Positions 8,500 through 15,872 of a stretch of 40,219 nucleotides of DNA are shown piece after piece (positions within the stretch are counted from its first letter, which is position 1; each line of letters opens with the position of its first letter). The DNA is from Verrucomicrobiota bacterium. GTDB lineage: Bacteria; Verrucomicrobiota; Verrucomicrobiia; Opitutales; Opitutaceae. A model generated the notes under the pieces. That model did no database searches. It worked only from the letters and a program-made list of their open reading frames with translations, and was not told where the DNA came from. A program made the translations under genes and the position numbers. The stretch spans positions 1 through 40,219 of the forward strand of contig JAGVUB010000050.1 in NCBI GenBank assembly GCA_019136515.1, in the 5' to 3' direction.

Positions 8500-9102
8500 T
8501 CCTCGCGCAGTCGAGCATCAGGAAGGTGCGGAACGAGAGAGCAAGTCCCCGCGGCTATTGAGCCGTGCCGAAAGGCCCGACAGTCGTGTTGCCGCGACGT
8601 AGCGGAAGCAGCCGAGGCTTTCGGCCGTGGGCGCATCGTCGGAGTTCTGGAGAACTTCGCTACCGCAAGCGCCAGTCTGTTACGCAAGGATCGATAGACG
8701 CGGATCGAGTAGCTCACGCCGCGTCACCGGGCGCTCAGCACGCACCAAGCGCAGTGCATCCGCCTCTTGGGGTTCGCACGCCGCAAGGAGAGGCGGCGAC
8801 CGACCATCACCGCGGGAGTCGCGGGGGCAGGGAGTCATCGGAAGTGACCACGGAATCCGCGGATGGGCACGGATGACCGGAGGCCTATCCGTGACGATCC
8901 GAGCAATCCGTGGTCTATGCCGCCTTTGGATTCGGGAGGATGAACCGGGGCGTTACTTCCCGAAATCTCCCAGTCCCGCCGGGTTCTTCGCTTCTGTCGT
9001 CGACTGGGTATCACGTGGCGCGCGCCTTCCGGCGCACCGGCGGTCGCAGTGAGTAATCCCCGAGCCGCTCACGGCCCACGGCTCACCGCCCACCGAATCC
9101 CC
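8500..9102. other. Gene-free stretch between S41 protease and ArsR genes
   Basis: No coding sequence is recognised. The region lies downstream of two convergent genes. It contains imperfect inverted repeats: GTAGCGGAAG at 8599-8608 against CTTCGCTAC at 8655-8663, and GCCGAAAGGC at 8567-8576 against GGCTTTCGGC at 8616-8625. It also has the paired repeat at 8848-8913. I see no terminator with a T-run. Confidence 0.55.
8848..8913. repeat. Two three-unit repeats facing each other
   Basis: The right arm (8887-8913) has units ATCCGTGACG, ATCCGAGCA, ATCCGTGG. The left arm (8848-8874) is the same pattern inverted, matching at 22 of 27 positions, with a 12-nt loop. The pair would fold into a long hairpin. 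The unit design mirrors the three-unit elements at 386, 9917 and 10229, but with CCG in place of the CAG/TAG core. Confidence 0.5.
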
Positions 9103-9426
9103 TCACCCCAGCGCCTTCGCCTGCGCGTCGAGGTGCTTCTTGATGCTGCCGCAGACCGTGTCGCACATCGAAAAGATCCCCGGGTCGGCGATCGCGTAGA
9201 GGACGTTGAGCCCCTGTTTGCGCCGCGTGAGCAGGCCGCACGCGGTGAGCACCTGGAGGTGTTTCGAAATGTTCGCCTGACTCGTCTCCTGCTGCTCGAC
9301 CAACTCCGTCACACTCAGCTCGCCCTCGCGCAGCGCCATCAGGATGCGCAGCCGCATCGGCTCCCCCATCGCGCGGAAACGCTGGGCGATCAGCTCGATG
9401 GTTTCGGTCGGCAGTTCCTTGGCCAT
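9103..9426 (-). CDS. ArsR/SmtB family repressor, probably thiol- or sulfur-responsive
   Basis: A 107-residue winged-helix dimer of the ArsR/SmtB family. The recognition region is VTELVEQQETSQANISKHL (about 39-57), followed by the wing RRKQGLNVLYAI. Cysteines are C63 in the helix after the recognition helix, and C88 and C92 in the C-terminal helix. The classical ArsR (ELCVCDL) metal box is absent. Cysteines in the last helix occur in the persulfide sensors BigR, YgaV and SqrR, although the second cysteine there sits elsewhere. Divergent placement next to a sulfur-transfer operon suggests that it represses that operon. The start is the ATG giving MAKELPTE; an earlier in-frame start would overlap the promoter region. 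Confidence 0.85.
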   Translation of the reverse strand: MAKELPTETIELIAQRFRAMGEPMRLRILMALREGELSVTELVEQQETSQANISKHLQVLTACGLLTRRKQGLNVLYAIADPGIFSMCDTVCGSIKKHLDAQAKALG

Positions 9427-9518
9427 GCCGAGCACCACAAACGGAAATCTGGGGCTTGACGACTTCAATCTTCCGTATAACTATGTGGCTATTCAGTAAA
9501 ACGCAACTCCTCTTTCCT
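9427..9518 (+). promoter_or_regulatory. Divergent promoter region of arsR and the sulfur operon
   Basis: This 92-bp space separates two divergent genes and is markedly AT-richer than its surroundings. TTGACG at 9456-9461 is a good -35 candidate. TATAAC at 9476-9481 gives a short 14-nt spacer, while AACTAT at 9479-9484 gives 17 nt, so the -10 is uncertain. An ArsR operator is expected here, but I found no clear dyad. Confidence 0.4.
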
Positions 9519-9803
9519 ATGAAACTCGAATACCGCATCCGCGTCCTCGCCGGCACCATGGTCCTCGCCAGCCTCGCCCTCGGGCACTGGGTCAGCCCCT
9601 GGTGGCTGCTCCTCGCCGCCTTCGTCGGCGTGAACCTCGTCCAATCCGCCTTCACCGGCTTCTGCCCGGCCTGCAACATCCTGCGCCGCATTTTCCCCGA
9701 CTCGCCCGGCACCTGCGGCTGCGACGACGGCAAGTGCGCCTGCGACTCCGGCTCTGGCTCGTCCGAGAAGCCCGGCGACTCCTGCGACTGCGGCAAACAC
9801 TGA
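9519..9803 (+). CDS. DUF2892 (YgaP-type) membrane protein with Cys-rich tail
   Basis: A 94-residue inner-membrane protein. The DUF2892 core (MKLEYRIRVLAG, two hydrophobic helices at about 8-23 and 26-46, then FTGFCPACNIL) matches the membrane module that YgaP fuses to a rhodanese. Cysteines C49 and C52 form C-P-A-C after the second helix. What is odd is the C-terminal tail of about 30 residues: it carries six more cysteines in Cys-Gly/Cys-Asp pairs with Gly, Ser and Asp, suggesting a metal- or sulfane-sulfur-binding appendage. It is the first gene of the plus-strand run downstream of the ArsR promoter region. A role in moving sulfane sulfur across or along the membrane is inferred. Confidence 0.85.
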   Translation: MKLEYRIRVLAGTMVLASLALGHWVSPWWLLLAAFVGVNLVQSAFTGFCPACNILRRIFPDSPGTCGCDDGKCACDSGSGSSEKPGDSCDCGKH

Positions 9804-9824
9804 GCCAGGGCGACGTTTCCAGCA

Positions 9825-9895
9825 GGAGCCTGCTTCCAGGCGATTCCGATCCGAGAACAGGCGCCACCTCGGGATCGCCTGCCAACAGGCTCCTA
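9825..9895. repeat. Long two-stage hairpin inside the sulfur operon
   Basis: AGGAGCCTG (9825-9833) and CAGGCTCCT (9887-9895) are perfect arms. Inside, CAGGCGATTCC (9838-9848) pairs with GGGATCGCCTG (9872-9882) with one wobble. The transcript would form a stable structure between two co-directional genes. It may be a dispersed palindrome or a processing or attenuation site. Confidence 0.5.
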
Positions 9896-9916
9896 CCTCC
9901 ACCAACCCTCCTCCGG

Positions 9917-9948
9917 ATCAGTGCCCATTGGTGTGTATTAGTGGTTCC
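9917..9948 (+). repeat. Three-unit 10-nt repeat element, copy 2
   Basis: Units ATCAGTGCCC, ATTGGTGTGT, ATTAGTGG, closed by TTCC, 32 nt. It has the same architecture as the elements at 386-417 and 10229-10260. It sits in the leader of the DUF6132 gene, preceded by CTCCGG as is copy 3. Confidence 0.55.
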
Positions 9949-10016
9949 CTCCTCCGTCCCGCTCTCCGCCTTCCGTCGTCTGTCATCCTCAGCCACCGCC
10001 TCCAACGCCCGCCGCC

Positions 10017-10193
10017 ATGAAAGCCCTCCGTTTCCTTGCCCCCGTCCTCATCGGAGCCATACTCGGCACCCTCATGGGCTACTTCGGCCAGTGCACCTCC
10101 GGCACCTGCCCGCTCACGTCCACCTGGTGGCGCGGCGCCATCTACGGCGGTGTCCTCGGCGCCCTTGTCGCCCTCTCCTCGGTCCGCGCCTGA
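10017..10193 (+). CDS. DUF6132-like small membrane protein
   Basis: A 58-residue protein: M-K-A-L-R-F, a hydrophobic helix (6-24), then Q-C-T-S-G-T-C-P with C26 and C31, a short W-W-containing linker, and a second Gly-rich hydrophobic helix (40-55). The S-G-T-C-P signature between two helices is what I know from DUF6132 proteins, which often sit beside rhodanese and DUF2892 genes. It lies between the DUF2892 gene and the RND adaptor gene on the same strand, so it probably belongs to the same unit. The paired cysteines facing one side of the membrane could carry sulfur, but no function is established. Confidence 0.75.
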   Translation: MKALRFLAPVLIGAILGTLMGYFGQCTSGTCPLTSTWWRGAIYGGVLGALVALSSVRA

Positions 10194-10228
10194 CCGCCGC
10201 TCCGCGCACTGCCCCAACTCTCCTCCGG

Positions 10229-10260
10229 ATTAGCGCCAATTAGCGTTCATTAGCGGTACC
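10229..10260 (+). repeat. Three-unit 10-nt repeat element, copy 3
   Basis: Units ATTAGCGCCA, ATTAGCGTTC, ATTAGCGG, closed by TACC, 32 nt. It is the third copy of the family in the window and the second within 320 bp. It lies about 60 bp upstream of the RND adaptor gene. Confidence 0.55.
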
Positions 10261-10320
10261 CCTTCCCTCCTCCACCCCCATCCGCCACCCGCAGTCCACC
10301 GACCACCGGCCCCCTTTCTC

Positions 10321-11331
10321 ATGAAACACCACCTCGTTCTCCCGGCTCTCGCCCTCGGTTTGCTCGCCGGCGGCTGCAGCCGCGATCCGCACGCCGTGTC
10401 CCCGCTGCCGACCGTCGCCGTCCGCACCACCGAGGTGCGCGCGATCACCGAGCTGCGCCGCACCGAGCTGCCGGGCACCGTGCGCGCCGTCGAGCGCGCC
10501 GCGCTCGCCCCGAAGGTCACCGGCACCATCGCCAGTCTGCCGATCACCCTCGGCCAGTCCGTGAAACGTGGCGACACTCTCGCCACCATCTCCGCCAACG
10601 AGATCAATGCCCGCCTCGCCCAGGCCGAGGCCGGTCTCGCCCAGGCTCGCCGCGACCTCGAACGCGAGACCGCTCTCGAGGCCAAGGGCGCCAGCGCCAC
10701 CGAGACCGTCCGCAGCATGCAGGACCGTGTCCACATCGCCGAGGCCACCGTCGCCGAGGCGCGCACGATGCTCGCCTACACCACGATCACCGCCCCGTTC
10801 GAAGGCGTGATCACGCGCCGCTTCGTCAACGAGGGCGACCTCGCCGTCGCCGGTTCCCCGATGCTCGAGGTCGAGAACCCCGCCCTCCAACGCGTCGAGG
10901 TCGAGGTCCCCGACAGCCTCGCCGCCGTCGCCGTCGGCACCGAGGTGCCGGTGCGGATCAACACCCTCGACCTCGTCGGCCGCATCGCCGAGGTCTCCCC
11001 CGCGCTCGACTCGGTCTCGCGCACCTTCCTCGCCAAGATCGACCTGCCCGCCGCCGCCGCCGTGCGCTCCGGCCAGTTCGCCCGCGTCGCCTGGCCCGCC
11101 GGCGAGACCAAGGCGCTCGTCGTGCCCGCCGCCGCCGTCACCACCTTCGGCCAGATGGAGCGCGTCTTCGTCGTCGCGAACAACTCCGCCAGTCTCCGAC
11201 TCGTGAAAACCGGTGCGCGCCACGGTGCTGCGATCGAAATCCTCTCGGGTCTCGCTGCCGGTGAGGCGATCGTCGTCGATCCCTCCGCCACGCCGCTGCG
11301 CGACGGCCAGCCCGTGGAGGTGAAGCCGTGA
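10321..11331 (+). CDS. RND efflux periplasmic adaptor (membrane fusion lipoprotein)
   Basis: A 336-residue lipoprotein of the HlyD/AcrA-type adaptor family. The signal peptide ends in the lipobox L-A-G-G-C (C19). A barrel-sandwich half (residues about 45-95) leads into an alpha-hairpin rich in Ala, Gln and Glu (about 95-150). The second half of the sandwich ([18 protein letters not shown]) follows, then the beta-barrel and membrane-proximal domains. It links the RND pump to an outer-membrane channel. No TolC-like gene is present nearby, so the channel must be encoded elsewhere. Its stop codon overlaps the pump's GTG start (GTGA), so the two are translationally coupled. Confidence 0.92.
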   Translation: MKHHLVLPALALGLLAGGCSRDPHAVSPLPTVAVRTTEVRAITELRRTELPGTVRAVERAALAPKVTGTIASLPITLGQSVKRGDTLATISANEINARLAQAEAGLAQARRDLERETALEAKGASATETVRSMQDRVHIAEATVAEARTMLAYTTITAPFEGVITRRFVNEGDLAVAGSPMLEVENPALQRVEVEVPDSLAAVAVGTEVPVRINTLDLVGRIAEVSPALDSVSRTFLAKIDLPAAAAVRSGQFARVAWPAGETKALVVPAAAVTTFGQMERVFVVANNSASLRLVKTGARHGAAIEILSGLAAGEAIVVDPSATPLRDGQPVEVKP

Positions 11332-14300
11332 GCAACCCCGCCTCCCAGACTCCGGGGTCGCCGCCCCCGGCTACAGCCGAATCCGCCGCGCCCAAGCTCG
11401 GCATCACGGGCCGACTCGCCGCGCTCTTCATCGATTCGCGGCTCACGCCGATCGTGATCATCGCCTCGATCCTTATGGGCGCGTTCGCCGTGCTCATGCT
11501 CCCGCGTGAGGAGGAGCCGCAGATCAAGGTGCCGATGGTCGACGTCATGGTCGCCATGCCCGGCTCGACCGCCGCCGAAGTGGAAAACCGGATGACCCGC
11601 CCGATGGAGAAGCTCCTCTGGGAGATTCCCGGCGTCGAATACCTCTACTCCACCTCCAGCCCCGGCAACGCGATGACCATCGTGCGCTTCAAGGTCGGCA
11701 CCGACCTCGAGGCCGCGCTCGTCCGCCTCAACCAGAAGCTCCAGGCCAACTTCGACCGCATCCCGCTCGGCGGCAGCATGCCGATCGTGAAACCGCGCGC
11801 GATCGACGACGTGCCCGTCCTCGCGCTCACGCTCCACAGCGCCACGCACGACCACCTCACGCTCCGCCGCCTCGCCGCCCAGCTCGACGACGAGATCAAA
11901 GCCATCCCGCAGGTCGCCGAGACCACGCTCATCGGCGGCGTGCGCCGTGCCGTGCGTGTGCAACTCGACCCCGTCGCGCTCGCCTCGCGCAACCTCTCCG
12001 TCACCCAGCTTGCGCCCGCGCTCCAGCAGGCCAACCGCCAGGCGCAGCTCGGCTCACTGCCCACGGCCGACACCGAAGTTCTCCTCGAAACCGGCACCTT
12101 CCTGCGCGATGCCGCCGATGTCGGCGCCGTCGTCGTGGGCGTCTATCAGGAGCGCCCGGTCTACCTCCGCGATGTCGCCACGATCCGCGACGCCAAACCC
12201 GCCACCGATCTCGAGGCCGCCGTCACCCTCAGCGTCGCCAAGCGCCCCGGCGCCAACGCGATCGACGTCGTCAACGCCATCCTCGCCAAAGTCGACACCC
12301 TCAAGGGCCGCCTGCTGCCCGAGGATGTCCAGCTCGCGGTGACACGCGACTACGGCCACACCGCCGCCGAGAAGTCCAACGAGCTCCTCCTGCACATGGG
12401 CATCGCCGTCTTCGGCGTGGCGCTGCTCATCCTCTTCTTCCTCGGCTGGCGCGAGTCGCTCGTCGTGCTGCTCGCGATCCCGTCGACCCTCGCGCTCACG
12501 CTCCTGGTGTTTTACCTCTACGGTTACACGCTCAACCGCATCACGCTCTTCGCGCTGATCTTCTCGATCGGCATCCTCGTCGACGACGCGATCGTGGTCG
12601 TCGAGAACATCGTCCGCCACGTCCGCCTGCCCGGCGCCGACAAGGGTCGACGAGGTGGGCAACCCCACCGTTCTCGCCACCTGGGCCGTGATCGCCGCGA
12701 TCCTGCCGATGGCGTTCGTCGGCGGCCTCATGGGCCCGTACATGCGGCCGATTCCGATCGGCTCCACTGCCGCGATGCTCTTCTCGCTCGCGATCGCCTT
12801 CACCGTCACCCCCTGGGCCGCGATCCGCGTGCTCCGCCGCCGTTCGCAGTGCGAGGAGAAGCTGCCCGAAGCCGAGAAGTCGGCCCTGGCTTTCGAACAC
12901 GACCACGCGCCCAACGACTGGTCCACCCGCCTCTACCACCGCGTGATGGATCCGCTCCTCGACCACGCCCGCTGGCGCTGGGCGTTCCTCGTCAGCATCG
13001 TCGCCGCGCTGTTCGGCGCGATGGGCCTCGTCGGCATCGGTGCGGTGAAGGTCAAGATGCTGCCCTTCGACAACAAGTCGGAGTTCCAGATCATCCTCAA
13101 CACCGAGGAAGGCACCACCCTCGAGCGCACCGCCTCGATCGCGCAGGAGATGGCCGCCGCGCTCCGCGACGAGCCCGAGGTGCGCGACTACCAGATCTAC
13201 GCCGGCACCGCCTCGCCCTTCAATTTCAACGGCCTCGTCCGCCACTACTTCATGCGCCGGGGGCCGAACGTCGCCGACATCCAAGTCAACCTCGTCGGCA
13301 AGGGCGAGCGCTCCCTCCAGAGCCACGACATCGCCAAGCGCATCCGCCCTCGGGTCGCCGCCATCGCCGCCAAACACGGCGCCGCCGTGGCCGTGGCCGA
13401 GGTGCCGCCCGGCCCGCCCGTGCTCCAGACCCTCGTCGCCGAAATCTACGGACCGACCGACGAGGCCCGCCTCGCCCTCGCAAGACGAGTGCGCTCGATC
13501 ATGGAGAAGGCCGCCGGCGTCGTGGACATCGACTGGTATGTCGAGGCGCAGCAACCGAAGGTCCGCTACATCGTCGACAAGGAGAAGGCCGCGCTCCACG
13601 GCATCACCGAGGGCGACATCGCGCAGGCGCTCCAGATCGCCGCGCCCGGCCTCGCCGCCGATCTCCTCCACCTGCCCAACGAGCGCGAGGACATCAACGT
13701 CGTGATCGAGCTGCCGCGCTCCGCCAAGGGCAGTCCCGAGGATCTGCTCGCACTGCGCATCCGCAGCAGCGCCCCCGTCGCCCCTCCGGCGCCAAGCGGC
13801 GTCGCCGGCCTCGTGCCGCTGTCCGAGCTCGTCCACCTCGAGCACGTGCCCGGCGAGCGCAGCCTCTACCGCAAGAACCTCGTGCCCGTCACCTATGTCA
13901 CCGCCGACGTCTCCGGCGTCGTCGAGAGCCCGGCCTACGCGATGTTCGCGATGAACCGCGAGCTGAAGAAGATCGACGCGCGCGAGTTTGGCGGCGTTTC
14001 CCCGAAGCTTGAGATCCTCAACATGAGCATGCCGCTCGACCCGCGGCAGCCCTCGATGAAGTGGGACGGCGAGTGGCACATCACCCTCGAGGTCTTCCGC
14101 GACCTCGGCCTGGCCTTCGCCGCCGTGCTCATCCTGATCTACATGCTCATGGTCGGCTGGTTCAAAAGCTACATCACGCCGCTCGTGGTGATGGCCGCGA
14201 TCCCGTTCTCGCTCATCGGCATCCTGCCGGCGCACTGGGGCATGGGCGCGTTCTTCACCGCCACGTCGATGATCGGCTTCATGGCCGGCGCGGGCATCGT

Positions 14301-14571
14301 CGTCCGCAATTCCATCATCCTCGTCGACTTCATCGAGCTGCGCCGCTCGCACGGCCTCTCGCTGCGCGATGCCGTCGTCGAGGCCGGCGCCGTGCGGTTC
14401 CGCCCGATGCTGCTCACCGCGCTGGCGGTCGTCGTCGGCGCGAGTGTGATCCTCGCCGATCCGATCTTCCAGGGTCTCGCCATCAGCCTCATGTTCGGCG
14501 AAATCGCCTCCCTGCTTGTCAGCCGCATGGCCGTGCCCGTGCTCTACTTCATGACCAACAGGAAGACCTGA
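11328..14571 (+). pseudogene. RND efflux pump permease, frameshifted
   Basis: The locus encodes an AcrB/HAE1-type RND proton antiporter, but in two frames. Residues 1-439 from the GTG at 11328 match the N-terminal half: TM1, porter domain, TM2-4 with [17 protein letters not shown]. Homology stops at about 12645, just after LPGADKG. It resumes at 12646 in the next frame with [13 protein letters not shown] and runs to 14571. Related pumps have roughly ten more residues at this junction, so a small deletion not divisible by three is the likely lesion. The original frame stays open to 14012 only because of high GC, and its product there is Arg/Pro-rich nonsense. Together the parts give about 1,080 residues, the usual length. 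The cargo is unknown; the context suggests thiol or sulfane-sulfur species. Confidence 0.85.
12655..14571 (+). CDS. C-terminal part of the RND pump (open frame after the frameshift)
   Basis: This 638-residue frame begins at a GTG codon inside VDEVGNPTV. It carries the second half of the pump: TM5-6 ([13 protein letters not shown]), the large porter loop from [15 protein letters not shown] onward, and TM7-12 ([18 protein letters not shown], then [22 protein letters not shown]). These are well preserved, with no further lesion visible, so the break is recent or artefactual. Alone it would lack TM1-4 and the first porter repeat and could not transport. If the frameshift is an assembly error, this belongs to the single pump gene starting at 11328. 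Confidence 0.7.
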   Translation: MGNPTVLATWAVIAAILPMAFVGGLMGPYMRPIPIGSTAAMLFSLAIAFTVTPWAAIRVLRRRSQCEEKLPEAEKSALAFEHDHAPNDWSTRLYHRVMDPLLDHARWRWAFLVSIVAALFGAMGLVGIGAVKVKMLPFDNKSEFQIILNTEEGTTLERTASIAQEMAAALRDEPEVRDYQIYAGTASPFNFNGLVRHYFMRRGPNVADIQVNLVGKGERSLQSHDIAKRIRPRVAAIAAKHGAAVAVAEVPPGPPVLQTLVAEIYGPTDEARLALARRVRSIMEKAAGVVDIDWYVEAQQPKVRYIVDKEKAALHGITEGDIAQALQIAAPGLAADLLHLPNEREDINVVIELPRSAKGSPEDLLALRIRSSAPVAPPAPSGVAGLVPLSELVHLEHVPGERSLYRKNLVPVTYVTADVSGVVESPAYAMFAMNRELKKIDAREFGGVSPKLEILNMSMPLDPRQPSMKWDGEWHITLEVFRDLGLAFAAVLILIYMLMVGWFKSYITPLVVMAAIPFSLIGILPAHWGMGAFFTATSMIGFMAGAGIVVRNSIILVDFIELRRSHGLSLRDAVVEAGAVRFRPMLLTALAVVVGASVILADPIFQGLAISLMFGEIASLLVSRMAVPVLYFMTNRKT

Positions 14572-14583
14572 ACGACTGGTAGA

Positions 14584-14661
14584 GCGTTTTCTCCGGAACC
14601 GTCGCAACGTCCACCCTCGATAGAGGTCGTTGTGCCCAGCACGAACGTCGCGGAGAAACGT
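14584..14661 (+). repeat. Nested inverted repeat after the pump gene
   Basis: GCGTTTTCTCCG (14584-14595) faces CGGAGAAACGT (14651-14661) with one bulge. CAACG (14605-14609) faces CGTTG (14628-14632). CCTC (14615-14618) faces GAGG (14623-14626) around a GATA loop. Such nesting is unlikely by chance. It could protect the pump mRNA end or tune expression of the rhodanese that follows. Confidence 0.4.
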
Positions 14662-14708
14662 CCGCCCCCGACATCAGCTATCATCCATCGTCCATCACCC
14701 ACTCCCAG

Positions 14709-15125
14709 ATGCATTCGCCCTCCATCAACTTCGCCCAGCTTGTCCTGATCGTGCTCGCGTTCGCCGCGGCCTTCGTCGTCCTGCGCCCGTTGCTCTTCGG
14801 CGGCCGGCGCGTGGGCGCCGCCGAAGCCAGCCAGCGCGTTGCAGCCGGCACTGCCGTGCTGATCGATGTCCGCGAACCAGGCGAATGGCGGAGCGGCGTC
14901 GCGGCGCCGGCGCAGTTGCTCGCCTTCAGCGACCTCAACGGCGACCGCCGCCAGTGGGCCCCATTCCTCGCCACCCACAAGGACAAGGAACTCATCCTCT
15001 ATTGCGCCTCCGGCCTGCGCTCCGGCCAGGCGGTCATCCGCCTGAAAAAAGAAGGTCTCAACGCCGCCAACCTCGGCGGTCTCCGCCGCTGGACCAGCGC
15101 CGGTTTGCCGACACGCAAGCCGTAG
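14709..15125 (+). CDS. Membrane-anchored single-domain rhodanese
   Basis: A 138-residue sulfurtransferase. An N-terminal transmembrane helix (about 9-30) is followed by one rhodanese domain with VLIDVREPGEW and the active-site loop C-A-S-G-L-R-S, nucleophile C99. The loop has six residues after the Cys, as in thiosulfate/persulfide rhodaneses of the GlpE/PspE type. The N-terminal anchor would place the domain at the membrane, next to the pump and DUF2892 proteins. It is close in sequence to the rhodaneses at 17568 and 17954 (shared R-x-x-W-x-x-F-L-x-x-H and GGL-x-x-W), so the three look like duplicates given different localisations. Confidence 0.88.
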   Translation: MHSPSINFAQLVLIVLAFAAAFVVLRPLLFGGRRVGAAEASQRVAAGTAVLIDVREPGEWRSGVAAPAQLLAFSDLNGDRRQWAPFLATHKDKELILYCASGLRSGQAVIRLKKEGLNAANLGGLRRWTSAGLPTRKP

Positions 15126-15349
15126 CGCTTTCGATTTCTGATCGTCGATTTCCGACCGGGCGAACGCACCATCCGCGAAACCGGCGCGAGCCGTCGCTCT
15201 CGACAACGAACCACAATCCGTAGGGTTCGAGCCTGGCCTCACCACACGCCCAACTCCGACTCGCACCCGAAGCAGCCACCTCCGCGCACAGCCCGTCGTC
15301 CTCCGACTACCACCAACTGTCCACCGTCCACCGTTCCCTACCTACCACC

Positions 15350-15763
15350 ATGATCACTCGTCTTCTCACCATCCTCGCTCTCACCGTCGCCCTCACCGGC
15401 TGCGCCAAATCCTCCGATACGCCCGCCAGCGCCTCCGCCGCGCAGCACGAAGTGGCCGATTTCGCGGCCGACGTCATTACGCGCAGCGCCACCGTCCCCG
15501 TCGTCGTCGACTTCTGGGCCCCGTGGTGCGGCCCCTGCCGCATGCTCAAGCCCACCATCGAGAAGGCCGCCGAGGAGGCGAACGGCCGCTGGACGCTCGT
15601 GGCCGTGAACGTCGACAACCACGGCGACCTCGCCCAGCAGTTCGGCATCCGCAGCATCCCGAACGTGAAGCTCTTCCACCGCGGCGTGGTCGTCGCCGAG
15701 TTCGTCGGCGTGAAGTCCGCGTCCGAGCTGCGCTCCTGGCTCGACGCCAACCTGCCCAAGTAG
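15350..15763 (+). CDS. Thioredoxin-like lipoprotein
   Basis: A 137-residue protein whose signal peptide ends in the lipobox L-T-G-C (C18). A complete thioredoxin fold follows, with W-C-G-P-C (C60, C63), the cis-Pro loop R-S-I-P-N and the usual F-x-G segment. It should act in the periplasm as a membrane-tethered thiol reductant or sulfane-sulfur acceptor. Thioredoxins commonly reduce rhodanese-bound persulfide and release H2S, which fits its place among rhodaneses. A 224-bp space separates it from the preceding gene, so an internal promoter is possible. The domain is classical; only the lipid anchor is less common. Confidence 0.9.
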   Translation: MITRLLTILALTVALTGCAKSSDTPASASAAQHEVADFAADVITRSATVPVVVDFWAPWCGPCRMLKPTIEKAAEEANGRWTLVAVNVDNHGDLAQQFGIRSIPNVKLFHRGVVVAEFVGVKSASELRSWLDANLPK

Positions 15764-15825
15764 GGCCGGTCTCCGACCGGCCCCTCAGCGCCCAAGTATT
15801 CACCCCGAGGGTCCGGTCCCGGACC
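15763..15825. repeat. Two tandem hairpins between thioredoxin and reductase genes
   Basis: The first is a perfect 9-bp stem, GGGCCGGTC (15763-15771) with GACCGGCCC (15775-15783), 3-nt loop. It begins within the thioredoxin stop codon. The second is GGTCCG (15810-15815) with CGGACC (15820-15825), 4-nt loop. No T-runs follow, so these are not clear terminators. Their related GGTCCGG core suggests copies of one element. Confidence 0.5.
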
Positions 15826-15872
15826 GGATGAGCAGTCTGTTGTCCACCGCCCACAGTCCACCGCCCACCGCC

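Noticed and set aside
11328..14012. The full 894-residue frame as a real pump protein
   Set aside because: After about residue 440 it is Arg/Pro/His-rich, while the true pump sequence continues in the next frame.
12541..14607. A 688-residue minus-strand frame opposite the pump
   Set aside because: It is extremely rich in Asp, Glu, His and Arg with no motif, and is antisense to conserved pump helices.
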